In this document: piece by piece, positions 1-7,772 of the stretch
How the letters are laid out: the number at the start of each line of letters is the position of its first letter
Position numbering within the stretch: the stretch's first letter is position 1
Origin: Ferruginibacter sp.
GTDB taxonomy: Bacteria; Bacteroidota; Bacteroidia; Chitinophagales; Chitinophagaceae
Assembly (NCBI RefSeq): GCF_028288465.1
Contig: NZ_JAQBNR010000024.1
Location: 186,001-250,000, forward strand
Reading direction: 5' to 3'
DNA: 64,000 nucleotides
Made by a program: the position numbers and the translations under genes
Notes under the pieces: generated by a model
What the model saw: the letters and a program-made list of their open reading frames with translations, nothing else
What the model was told of the DNA's origin: nothing
The model's database searches: none

Positions 1-1735
1 CTAAAGTTGTTATGTTTTCAAAATGCAATCCATCACTGCTCCGTTGTATGGTAAAACTGTTGGTGTTAATTTCCTGGGACGTTGTCCACTTTATCAATGC
101 ATCCTCTGCGAGTGGAGTAACTGTAAAATCAACGAGCTTAACCGGCAAAGGGGTAAAAATTCCGTTTACAACATATAAGTCAGTTGCCGTCGCATTGTCG
201 CCGTTGGTAGCACCAAAAAAGATTTTGCTATTGTTTATCAGAAATAACTCAGGCAAAGCATCTCCTGTATTGGTGTATATATCAGCCACCATTGAAGTGC
301 CACCGTTGGTACCGTCAGATTTCCATAATTCATTGCCGTGCGTTGCATCTGTTGCGGCAAAATATAACTCACCTGAAGTGTACAAATAAGAAAGACTTTT
401 TGTTGCATCAATGCCATTTCCTGAGCCGGGTATTATATCTTTTACCATTGTTGTGCCTGCAAGCGTGCCATCCGAAATCCACAATTCATATCCCGCAGCT
501 GTTGTACTTGCAGTAAAGAAAAATTTGTTTCCCTGGAACAACGTTTGAGAAAAATTTCCGCTAAGCAAATCGCCATTGTAAGGCAAAAAAATCGCAGGAA
601 TATCTCCACCAGCACTAACCGCATCAAATGACTTAAATAATACCGTACCGGCAGGTGTACCATCAGACTGCCACAATTCGGTACGGCTTGCTCCATCAGA
701 AACAGGAAAAATAAACTTGCCCGGTAGATCAACTGCATCAATCAATAAAATCACTGAAATTGAAAGTCCGGGAACGATGTTTTTTAATAACGTAGTATTT
801 GCCGTTGTTCCGTCTGTACTCCATACTTCTCCTGTGCTGGTTCCATCACTGGCATTAAAATAAACGTGGTTATTAAATGTATGAAAACCCAATAAAAGTG
901 GAAAGGAAAAGCCAAATATATCAAGCGTAGTGGAGCTGCCTGTACCGGGATTAATATCTTTTACCAATAGTGTGCCCACTGCAGTACCATCTGTTTTCCA
1001 TATTTCATTACCATGTGTGGCATCGGTGGCTGAAAATAAAACAACGCTGTTGTAAATATAAAAATTGGCAGGGTTAGATGAATCAGCACCTGCGTTGCCC
1101 GTATTGATATCAAGTAAAAGAGCAGTGCCAGCATTTGTGCCGTCGGATTTCCAAAGCTCGATTCCATTAGCTGCCGTTTTCGCGGCAAACAGTAAAAAAG
1201 TTCCGTTTGAAAAAAGATGGTACTCATTAATGGCATTGCTGCTGTCTGTTCCCGGAACGATATCCTTTACCAGGGTTGTACCAGCATTGGTGCCGTTGGT
1301 TCTCCACAATTCCCGGCCTTCAGCAACAGTTGCAGCATCAAAATAAATAAAGCCATTTAGTAAGGCGAATTCTGCCGGCGCAGATGCTGTAGTACCCGCG
1401 TTAATATCTTTTACGAGTGCCGTTCCTCCAGAAGTGCCATCGGTAATATACAGTTCTGATCCTGTTGCTGCCGTACTTCCTCTGAAAATAAGTTTACCTG
1501 AAAGCAAGCCGGCTAACGCTTCATACTTAATTGTAGTAGTTATTTGAACAGTTCCGGCAAGGGTTCCATCTGTTACCCACAAGGAACTATCGGTTACAGA
1601 AGCAAAAATAGTTTGCGTGGTAGTAAGCGGACTAACCAGTTGCAAACTTTTGTTCGAATTGATTTGTGTAACCTGTGCCTTGGCGCCGATAATAAAAACA
1701 AAAATGCAGATAATGCCTAGTAGTCTTTTTTTCAT
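1..1735 (-). CDS. Secreted ELWxxDGTxxGT-repeat surface protein (partial, left edge)
   Basis: The frame is open for 578 codons from an ATG at 1735 and runs off the window, so the C-terminus is missing. A signal peptide covers about residues 1-20 (basic start, hydrophobic core, AKAQ cleavage region). Nine clear units of the form [ES]LW.[ST]DGT..GT begin near residues 51, 94, 141, 193, 244, 303, 352, 417 and 469, with a degenerate tenth near 519; spacing is 43-65 residues. Such regularly spaced blades suggest a beta-propeller-like extracellular domain, which is inference. After the repeats comes LPVKLVDFTVTP and then a WTTSQEINTNSF stretch, the fibronectin-like segment that often precedes a T9SS sorting domain in Bacteroidota. 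Sorting by the T9SS is therefore likely but the sorting domain itself is outside the window. No enzyme motif is visible; ligand and role are unknown. Confidence 0.88.
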   Translation of the reverse strand, partial: MKKRLLGIICIFVFIIGAKAQVTQINSNKSLQLVSPLTTTQTIFASVTDSSLWVTDGTLAGTVQITTTIKYEALAGLLSGKLIFRGSTAATGSELYITDGTSGGTALVKDINAGTTASAPAEFALLNGFIYFDAATVAEGRELWRTNGTNAGTTLVKDIVPGTDSSNAINEYHLFSNGTFLLFAAKTAANGIELWKSDGTNAGTALLLDINTGNAGADSSNPANFYIYNSVVLFSATDATHGNEIWKTDGTAVGTLLVKDINPGTGSSTTLDIFGFSFPLLLGFHTFNNHVYFNASDGTSTGEVWSTDGTTANTTLLKNIVPGLSISVILLIDAVDLPGKFIFPVSDGASRTELWQSDGTPAGTVLFKSFDAVSAGGDIPAIFLPYNGDLLSGNFSQTLFQGNKFFFTASTTAAGYELWISDGTLAGTTMVKDIIPGSGNGIDATKSLSYLYTSGELYFAATDATHGNELWKSDGTNGGTSMVADIYTNTGDALPELFLINNSKIFFGATNGDNATATDLYVVNGIFTPLPVKLVDFTVTPLAEDALIKWTTSQEINTNSFTIQRSSDGLHFENITTL

Positions 1736-1962
1736 GATTAAAATGTTTAGCGATTATAAGAATAGAGATATGGTTTCCGCCAGGATAATCAAAAGACTAT
1801 AAGTTCAAAAAGCAGTATTAAAGATTACATGGAAATTACGAAATGAAAATCAAAAAAATAAATTATTCTAAATTAAGGCTGAAGCTTGATGGAAGCATTG
1901 GTGTTAATCAATAGATTTGTTGATGCATTTTTTTTCTTGGCATTTTTCTAATTTCATTTAAT

Positions 1963-3003
1963 ATGAATCTACAATTGCTTATCCCTGTTGCTTTCAGGAA
2001 CCCCAATAATGTAAGTGATAAACCTATCACTATCTTAGCCGGAGATATTGGCGGAACAAAGGCTAACATGCAATTAAGCCGGTACTCAGCAAAGGGACTT
2101 GAGACCATTAAAGAATGCCGCTACCATACCAGTGAGTTCGATTCTTTTACAGCTTTACTTTCCCATTTCTTAGAAGGCCAACAGCACCCGGAAAAAATTT
2201 GCTTTTCGGTTGCCGGGCCTGTGATTGAAGGCAAGGTAAAATTTACTAATCTCAGCTGGAGTATAGACAGCGAAGAGGTAAGCAAACATGTTGATGGCAG
2301 CCCGGTTGCTATATTGAATGACCTGGAGGCTACAGCCTATGGCCTGGCTGGCTTAAAGCAAGAAGAACTTACCATTTTGTATAAAGGAACAAATGAAACA
2401 CCGGGCAATATCGCAATACTGGCTGCCGGTACGGGCTTGGGAGAGGCTGGCTTATACTTTGATGGGAAATTGTACCATCCCTTTGCAACTGAAGGTGGCC
2501 ACAGCGATTTTGCGCCACGCACGCCAAGAGACATCGCAGTATTAACTTTTTTACTAAGCAGGCATGAACACGTAAGTTGGGAAAGGTTGCTGAGCGGAAA
2601 TGGTATCTACACCATTTGGCAATACCTGACGGGAGTTGAAAAAAAGAATGCTCCGCAGTGGTTATTGCAACAGATGGAAAATACAGATCCGGCTCCTGTG
2701 ATAAGTAAGGCTGCTCTGGAGGGCATTTGCCCTGTTTGCATTGAAACAATAGAACTATTCAACCGATACCTGGCATGTGAAGCTGTCAACCTGATTTTAA
2801 AATTAAAAGCAACAGGTGGACTTTACCTTGCAGGAGGAATTACTCCTAAAGTTTTGCCTTTACTGAATCACGAGGTTTGGAAAGATGTATTTAGTAAAAG
2901 CGGCCGCATGAATCAATTGCTGAAGGAAGTCACTGTTTATGTTGTATTAAATGAAAAAGCTCCCTTGGTGGGAGCTGGTTATTTTGCTTGTCTGAGCTTG
3001 TAA
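1963..3003 (+). CDS. glk: Glucokinase (Glk family)
   Basis: Cytoplasmic ATP-dependent phosphorylation of glucose to glucose 6-phosphate, feeding glycolysis. The 346-residue protein follows the bacterial Glk family (not ROK). A phosphate-binding GDIGGTK lies at residues 27-33, the catalytic-base region ILNDLEATAYGL has Asp120, the second ATP loop is AAGTGLGEAG, the glucose-binding Glu/His region is TEGGHSDFAPR, and the adenosine motif is LAGGI near the C-terminus. About 25 residues precede the usual family start; no other in-frame ATG lies before residue 36, so the ATG at 1963 is kept. The gene stands alone and converges with the barrel-protein gene 20 bases downstream. Confidence 0.93.
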   Translation: MNLQLLIPVAFRNPNNVSDKPITILAGDIGGTKANMQLSRYSAKGLETIKECRYHTSEFDSFTALLSHFLEGQQHPEKICFSVAGPVIEGKVKFTNLSWSIDSEEVSKHVDGSPVAILNDLEATAYGLAGLKQEELTILYKGTNETPGNIAILAAGTGLGEAGLYFDGKLYHPFATEGGHSDFAPRTPRDIAVLTFLLSRHEHVSWERLLSGNGIYTIWQYLTGVEKKNAPQWLLQQMENTDPAPVISKAALEGICPVCIETIELFNRYLACEAVNLILKLKATGGLYLAGGITPKVLPLLNHEVWKDVFSKSGRMNQLLKEVTVYVVLNEKAPLVGAGYFACLSL

Positions 3004-3022
3004 AATAGTAGTGTTAAATCAA

Positions 3023-3823
3023 TTATTGATAATCATCAAAAACGTCGCCCAACTTAATACAAACTTTAATACCTGTCATATAATACCAATCTTTTGCATC
3101 CGGATTTCCCCTGATGTGACCGGCTATCCCTGCAGAAGGTTTATTTTGCCGAAATGATAATTCTGCTGCAGTAGGGCCCCTTTTTGCAAGCAAAACCTGT
3201 GGATCAGCATACGTACTGCTTACATCATCCAGATAGTCTGTATTGATGTAACGGAAACCCCACTCATATATAAGATCAATTCTTTCGCTTGCCTTAAACT
3301 TCCAACCCAGCCCTATCGGAATAAACATTTTGGTGGTTTTATACATTGGCCTGTTAGGGTATTCTGACAATCCCTGTCCCTCTGTACCTAAAGGCTGTAA
3401 AAATACTTTAGTATTATTTTTGTCATAAGTGTAAGGATTGAAATGAAAAACACCTAATCCGACAAATATATAAGGTAAGCCATCATAAACTGTAGGATCA
3501 GCCAAATTTATTTCCGCAGCAACACTTCCCTCCAGGATATTTGTTTTAAAATTAAGATTACGGGAAACCAACCCTGCATCTTTACTATATTTATCGTCGC
3601 CCTGCACCTTACCAAAATTCAAACCTGCACGCAGCACGACAAAATTATTGGGCATTAAATATTTAACATTGGCACCAAAAGATGGTCCGACTGTTTTAAA
3701 ATTTATTCCTGGCCGTGACAGGTCTCCGCTATACCCGGTTATTCCTCCTCCTGCCTCTATTTGCCACTGCTGTGCAAAGCAGCCACTGGCGATAAACATA
3801 AAAGCAACTGTCAATAATTTCAT
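3023..3823 (-). CDS. DUF6089-type outer membrane beta-barrel protein
   Basis: A 266-residue exported protein with a signal peptide (about residues 1-17, ending CFAQ). The body has alternating hydrophobic strands and aromatic-rich turns. Segments such as YSGDLSRP, NVKYLMPNNFVVLRAGLNFGKVQGDD, LNFKTNILEGSVAAEINL, PYIFVGLGVFHFNPY and a conserved TDYLDDVSSTY match the DUF6089 family of Bacteroidota outer membrane proteins as I know it. The function of that family is not established. The gene is monocistronic, convergent with glk and separated by about 150 bases from the next minus-strand gene upstream. Confidence 0.8.
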   Translation of the reverse strand: MKLLTVAFMFIASGCFAQQWQIEAGGGITGYSGDLSRPGINFKTVGPSFGANVKYLMPNNFVVLRAGLNFGKVQGDDKYSKDAGLVSRNLNFKTNILEGSVAAEINLADPTVYDGLPYIFVGLGVFHFNPYTYDKNNTKVFLQPLGTEGQGLSEYPNRPMYKTTKMFIPIGLGWKFKASERIDLIYEWGFRYINTDYLDDVSSTYADPQVLLAKRGPTAAELSFRQNKPSAGIAGHIRGNPDAKDWYYMTGIKVCIKLGDVFDDYQ

Positions 3824-3971
3824 AATACAATTATTTTGTTTTGTAAAAATACAAATTATAAGTAGATTTTAACTATAAAACTGATTTTATAGATTTTCTT
3901 CTACTTCGCAAATGTATTGTAAATATCAGATGTGTTCAATAAGTCGAAGCTCCCGGGTATCAAACTATATC

Positions 3972-4892
3972 TTATTTAAAATCAAACAATGTAGCAGTAA
4001 ACACGCCTCGTTCCCGTTTTTTAAAAATAGCTTTCCAGTTGCCATTATATTTTATCAAAGCCGGAACCAGGTAATTTCCTGCATGCGTCATCTGCACTTC
4101 CATCTGCACGTCAAAATCATATACACCTGCATCATACCTTAAATTATAATTTCTTGCTACTACCTCAAAGGTCTTGTCGTTAAACCATGTCGTCATTTCA
4201 TCCACTACTACCTTATCTTCTTTACCCCGCTTTACTTTTTGCCTTAAAATATAACAGCTGGTTTTATTATACTCATCCATATCTACGCTTATATCATATA
4301 GTTCAGCCATATCATCCTCATAAATGGCTGTTTTACCCGAAACAAAAGGTATTCCGGTTATTTTTTTGCCTGGATTGAAAAATAATATTTTCAATTGTTC
4401 CTTATGTTTTTCCAGCCCACTTTTACCGGATGTATTGAACGCATCGCCCGCCACAATATTATCTTCGCCGCACACTAACCCAATTGTGAAAAATAATGAG
4501 GCATACATTTGGGCCGTATAATAATTGTATCCGCTGTCAGTTGTATAAAAGTCCCCTGTGCTCTGCTGTTCCAGCGTCTCCATCCGCCGGCAGTTACTAT
4601 CTCTTATTTGGTGAATTTTACTGTGCATTGTTGCCCGGTTACCGCCGCTTTTATCCAGCATGCGTACATCATTAATGGCGATATAATTAAGTATTCGCAG
4701 ATTTTTGAAGGCTTTGTAAAACGTAGTATCATTTTTGACCCGGTCGATAAATGCAGGTACATTCAGTTTATTGTTTACTACCACTTCTGATAGCGTAATA
4801 GTTTTTTTGCCGATCACCATCGCACTATCCTGGCCCATTGCTACAGCAGCCAACAGGACAGAAAAAAAAACAGGTATGATTTTTTTTATCAT
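3972..4892 (-). CDS. Exported protein of unknown function
   Basis: A 306-residue protein with a convincing signal peptide (residues 1-20, lysine-rich start, hydrophobic core, cleavage near AMGQ). After it comes a segment TITLSEVVVNNK that resembles the link found after carboxypeptidase-like regulatory domains in Bacteroidota surface proteins, followed by a charged helical stretch and a C-terminal half rich in beta strands. Two cysteine positions (SNCRRM, LVCGED) are present. I do not recognise a catalytic motif. It lies alone on the minus strand between the barrel gene and def, with no operon partner within 90 bases. It is best treated as a periplasmic or surface protein of unknown role. Confidence 0.7.
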   Translation of the reverse strand: MIKKIIPVFFSVLLAAVAMGQDSAMVIGKKTITLSEVVVNNKLNVPAFIDRVKNDTTFYKAFKNLRILNYIAINDVRMLDKSGGNRATMHSKIHQIRDSNCRRMETLEQQSTGDFYTTDSGYNYYTAQMYASLFFTIGLVCGEDNIVAGDAFNTSGKSGLEKHKEQLKILFFNPGKKITGIPFVSGKTAIYEDDMAELYDISVDMDEYNKTSCYILRQKVKRGKEDKVVVDEMTTWFNDKTFEVVARNYNLRYDAGVYDFDVQMEVQMTHAGNYLVPALIKYNGNWKAIFKKRERGVFTATLFDFK

Positions 4893-4983
4893 ACCTGCAA
4901 ATTATTACAATTGAAATAAAATCGTTGCGTCATAATATTATTACAACTGCCGAAGTCAGATAAGGCGTTTTATTGAGATTACT

Positions 4984-5562
4984 CTATTTTGGAAAAACCA
5001 TCCGGTAATCTACCTGCACTTTCCCTCTCGAAATATCATCCAGTTTTCTTTTCAACAGGGTTCTTTTGAGTGGCTTTATGTGATCAATAAAAAGCTTGCC
5101 TTCAATATGATCATATTCATGCAATATTACCCTTGCTGTAATTCCATTGAAGGTTTTTGTATGGTGCACAAAATTTTCGTCAACATAACTAAGGGTAACT
5201 GATTCTTTACGACTTACATCTTCCCTTATTTTCGGAATGCTGAGGCACCCTTCTGTATAAAGCCATTCATTCCCATTTTGTTCTGCAATGTGTGCATTGA
5301 TGAAAACACCCTTGAATCCAGGTTCATCCGGGTAATCATCTTCATCGTCTTCATCCATATTCTTAAAAATCTGTTCGCTGTCAATAACAAATAACCGGAT
5401 GTTTTTATTCACCTGCGGCGCCGCAATTCCCACCCCGTTACTGGCATACATCGTTTCCCACATATCTGTAATCAATTTTTCCAGGCCCGGATAATCATTA
5501 TTGATATCATCACAAACCTTTCTTAAAACCGGCGAACCGTATGCTACTATTGGTAAAATCAT
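4984..5562 (-). CDS. def: Peptide deformylase
   Basis: Removes the N-formyl group from nascent proteins in the cytoplasm; a metalloenzyme. All three motifs are present: GVGIAAPQ (residues 43-50), EGCLSIP with metal-ligand Cys106, and HEYDH at 148-152 with ligand His148, catalytic Glu149 and ligand His152. The protein is 192 residues, slightly longer than the roughly 170 of E. coli, because of an acidic insertion between motifs 1 and 2 (about residues 68-82, NMDEDDEDDYPDEPG). The gene lies in the same direction as ruvX, ubiA-type and spoU genes, 134 bases downstream of ruvX. Confidence 0.96.
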   Translation of the reverse strand: MILPIVAYGSPVLRKVCDDINNDYPGLEKLITDMWETMYASNGVGIAAPQVNKNIRLFVIDSEQIFKNMDEDDEDDYPDEPGFKGVFINAHIAEQNGNEWLYTEGCLSIPKIREDVSRKESVTLSYVDENFVHHTKTFNGITARVILHEYDHIEGKLFIDHIKPLKRTLLKRKLDDISRGKVQVDYRMVFPK

Positions 5563-5696
5563 ATTGTGTTTTCTAAGCGATTTCTCTTGTTATTGTTTTT
5601 GAAAAATAAACTGGAAAATTTGCACAAACATAAATGCCTGGCGTTTCAAAGCTGTCTATTTGCCATGCTGTACTACAAAATTACAATTATTTATTC

Positions 5697-6110
5697 TTAT
5701 TGGATACTCTGTAAGTACTCCTGAAGTATAATGGTAGCCGCTATGATGTCGACATTTCCCTTTACCTGCCGGTCCTTTTTTTTCATTCCCATTTGCAGCA
5801 TGGCATCTTTTGCCATTTTGGAAGTATATCGTTCATCAACGGTTTTAACCGGTATTTGAGGAAAAGCCTTTTGTAATTTTTTAACCGCGGCTTCTGCAAA
5901 TGGTGTACCATGTGTATCACTGTCGTCCCAGTTTTTGGGCAGGCCGATGATGATTAGTTCAACCACTTCGGTTAAGAAATATTTTTTCAGGTAGGGAATT
6001 AATTCTCTGGATTCGATGGTGCTCAGCCCTGTCGCAATAATTTGAAGCGGGTCAGTTACAGCAAGGCCCGTCCTTTTTCCACCATAGTCTATTGCCAATA
6101 TTCTCGCCAT
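5697..6110 (-). CDS. ruvX: RuvX/YqgF-family RNase H-fold nuclease
   Basis: A 137-residue member of the YqgF family, an RNase H-like fold linked to 16S pre-rRNA 5' end processing and proposed as a Holliday junction resolvase. The N-terminal ILAIDYGGKRTGLAVTD carries the first catalytic Asp (residue 7). IIIGLPKN is the second conserved block, DERYTSKMA holds the Asp-Glu pair, and a Lys-rich stretch leads to the final Asp in NVDIIAATIILQEYL. The ATG lies one base after the stop codon of the prenyltransferase gene, so the two genes are probably translationally coupled. Confidence 0.93.
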   Translation of the reverse strand: MARILAIDYGGKRTGLAVTDPLQIIATGLSTIESRELIPYLKKYFLTEVVELIIIGLPKNWDDSDTHGTPFAEAAVKKLQKAFPQIPVKTVDERYTSKMAKDAMLQMGMKKKDRQVKGNVDIIAATIILQEYLQSIQ

Positions 6111-6111
6111 G

Positions 6112-7053
6112 CTAAATTTTTATAATGGGATTGGCATGATGGTGTAAAAAAATATCCAGCAAGACAAAAACCGCAAACACTACCGAGGCGATACCATTGG
6201 CCGTCATAAAAGCCAGATTTACTTTACTAAGGTCGTTTGGTTTTACCACTGAGTGCTGGTAAAAAAGCATGCCGCAAAAAACAGCGATCCCAATCCAGTA
6301 CCACCATCCAAAATCACCATAAATGCCGGCAAATATTACGCAGGCGGCAGACAATACATGCAGCATTTCGGACACCCTTAATGCTTTGGATTTACCCAAC
6401 CATGCCGGCATAGAAAATAGTTTTTGCGACTGATCGAACTCCACATCCTGCAAAGAATAAATGATATCAAAACCACTCACCCAAAATATTACGGCCATTG
6501 AAAAAATAATTGGAAGCAATGCAAAAACACCGGTTACAGCCAGGTAAGCTCCAATGGGAGCCAAACTTAAACCTACACCAAGTACCAGGTGGCACAAAGG
6601 TGTAAAACGCTTGGTATAGCTGTAAAATAATATTACAAACAAGGCTACAGGAGCTAATAAAAAACATACCCTGTTAATAAAAAAAGTGGCCGTAACAAAT
6701 AAGAGGCAGTTAATTATTACAAAGCGTAAAGCACTTTCTTTTGAAATAATACCGGCGGGGATTTCCCTGATAGCCGTACGTGGGTTTTTTGCGTCAAAAT
6801 TTCTGTCGAGGTAGCGGTTAAAGGCCATGGCAGCGCTTCTGGCGAATATCATACATAGGATAACAAGTACAAAAATTAAATAGGGAGGTGTAATGTAGAT
6901 TGACCATGATGAACGAGTTCTGATTGCATTACTCTCTGCTATACGTATTGGTGACCAATAAGCTCCCAAAAAAAATCCAATAATGGCAAACGGCATTGCA
7001 AAAATGGTGTGACTAAACTTTACTAAACTCAAATATTTTTTTATGCTACTCAT
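6112..7053 (-). CDS. UbiA-type 4-hydroxybenzoate polyprenyltransferase-like protein (candidate MqnP)
   Basis: A 313-residue polytopic membrane protein of the UbiA prenyltransferase superfamily. The first Mg-diphosphate motif is NRYLDRNFDAKNPRT (Asn79, Asp83, Asp87); the second is DIIYSLQDVEFD (Asp196, Asp203, Asp207). Eight or so hydrophobic segments surround them. The N..DR..D..NPRT form is typical of the 'UbiA-other' subgroup found in organisms with the futalosine menaquinone route, where the enzyme (MqnP) prenylates 1,4-dihydroxy-6-naphthoate. Since mqnB and mqnD occur at 37.7-39.2 kb and no ubiquinone gene is seen, MqnP is the more likely role than UbiA proper. That assignment is inference from subgroup and genome context. 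Confidence 0.85.
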   Translation of the reverse strand: MSSIKKYLSLVKFSHTIFAMPFAIIGFFLGAYWSPIRIAESNAIRTRSSWSIYITPPYLIFVLVILCMIFARSAAMAFNRYLDRNFDAKNPRTAIREIPAGIISKESALRFVIINCLLFVTATFFINRVCFLLAPVALFVILFYSYTKRFTPLCHLVLGVGLSLAPIGAYLAVTGVFALLPIIFSMAVIFWVSGFDIIYSLQDVEFDQSQKLFSMPAWLGKSKALRVSEMLHVLSAACVIFAGIYGDFGWWYWIGIAVFCGMLFYQHSVVKPNDLSKVNLAFMTANGIASVVFAVFVLLDIFLHHHANPIIKI

Positions 7054-7125
7054 TCAATAAATATTAAAACGGCGATTTTTTATTTTAGCCATAAAGGCAA
7101 CTCTTTTTTATTCCCCTTTAGGCGA

Positions 7126-7653
7126 TCAGGGCTGCTTTTTCACCAGTTCCCACAACACAACACCTGCTGCAGTCGCAATGTTCAGCGAATGCTTCATACC
7201 GGCTTGGGGTATTTCTATACAACCAGCGCATTGCTGAATGGTGCTTTGTTCAACACCGGTAACTTCATTTCCAAAAATTACTGCTATTTTATCCCCAATT
7301 TTATAATCAATATTATTCAGCAACGTGCTCCCTTCAACCTGCTCCACTGCAAAAACAGTATATCCTGATTCGTGCAATTCTTGTATTGCCAAATTCGTGT
7401 TTTCAAAATGTTTCCAGCTAACCGTATCCTCGGCACCTAATGCAGTCTTTTTAATTTCCTTATGCGGTGGCGTACAGGTATAACCACAAATATAAATGGC
7501 TTCCAGTAAGAATGCATCGGCCGTTCTGAACACACTTCCTACATTGTAGGCGCTCCGTATATTTTCAAGTACCGCAATCACCGGAATCTTTTCTGTTTGC
7601 TTAAACTCCTCCACCGTTAACCGGTTCAATTCCTCCATGCTCAGTTTTCTCAT
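7126..7653 (-). CDS. SpoU/TrmH-family RNA 2'-O-methyltransferase
   Basis: A 175-residue SPOUT-class RNA methyltransferase, using S-adenosylmethionine in the deep trefoil knot. Motif 1 is NIRSAYNVGSVFRTAD (residues 31-46) with the catalytic Arg; motif 2 is IAVIFGNEVTGV; motif 3 is IEIPQAGMKHSLNIATAAG near the C-terminus. It lacks the N-terminal substrate-binding domain of RlmB-like proteins. The RNA target (tRNA position 18, another tRNA site or rRNA) cannot be told from sequence. It is divergent from mutS; a TACTTTTG box on the minus strand at 7677-7670 could be its promoter. Confidence 0.9.
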   Translation of the reverse strand: MRKLSMEELNRLTVEEFKQTEKIPVIAVLENIRSAYNVGSVFRTADAFLLEAIYICGYTCTPPHKEIKKTALGAEDTVSWKHFENTNLAIQELHESGYTVFAVEQVEGSTLLNNIDYKIGDKIAVIFGNEVTGVEQSTIQQCAGCIEIPQAGMKHSLNIATAAGVVLWELVKKQP

Positions 7654-7697
7654 TCAAAAAAATTATGTGCAAAAGTAATTCACATTCGCCACAAAGA

Positions 7698-7728
7698 TTG
7701 CCACAAACTAAGTAAAGCCCTATTTTTG
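7698..7728 (+). promoter_or_regulatory. Bacteroidota-type promoter of mutS
   Basis: TTG at 7698-7700 is followed after 20 bases by TATTTTTG at 7721-7728, then C. This matches the -33/-7 promoter of Bacteroidota (TTTG, about 19-21 bases, TAnnTTTG). Transcription would start near 7734 and leave a leader of about 40 bases before the mutS ATG. Confidence 0.6.
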
Positions 7729-7772
7729 CGCCGTCCCAAACAATCAACAACAACCGTAATCGATTATCAATA

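Noticed and set aside
1905..1925. Promoter of glk (TAGATTTG at 1912-1919)
   Set aside because: The -7 box fits but the nearest TTG triplets are at wrong distances (11 and 23 bases), so it is not listed as a feature.
2369..2749. Minus-strand ORF inside glk
   Set aside because: Fully inside a well-supported gene and rich in His/Pro/Cys as expected for an antisense shadow.
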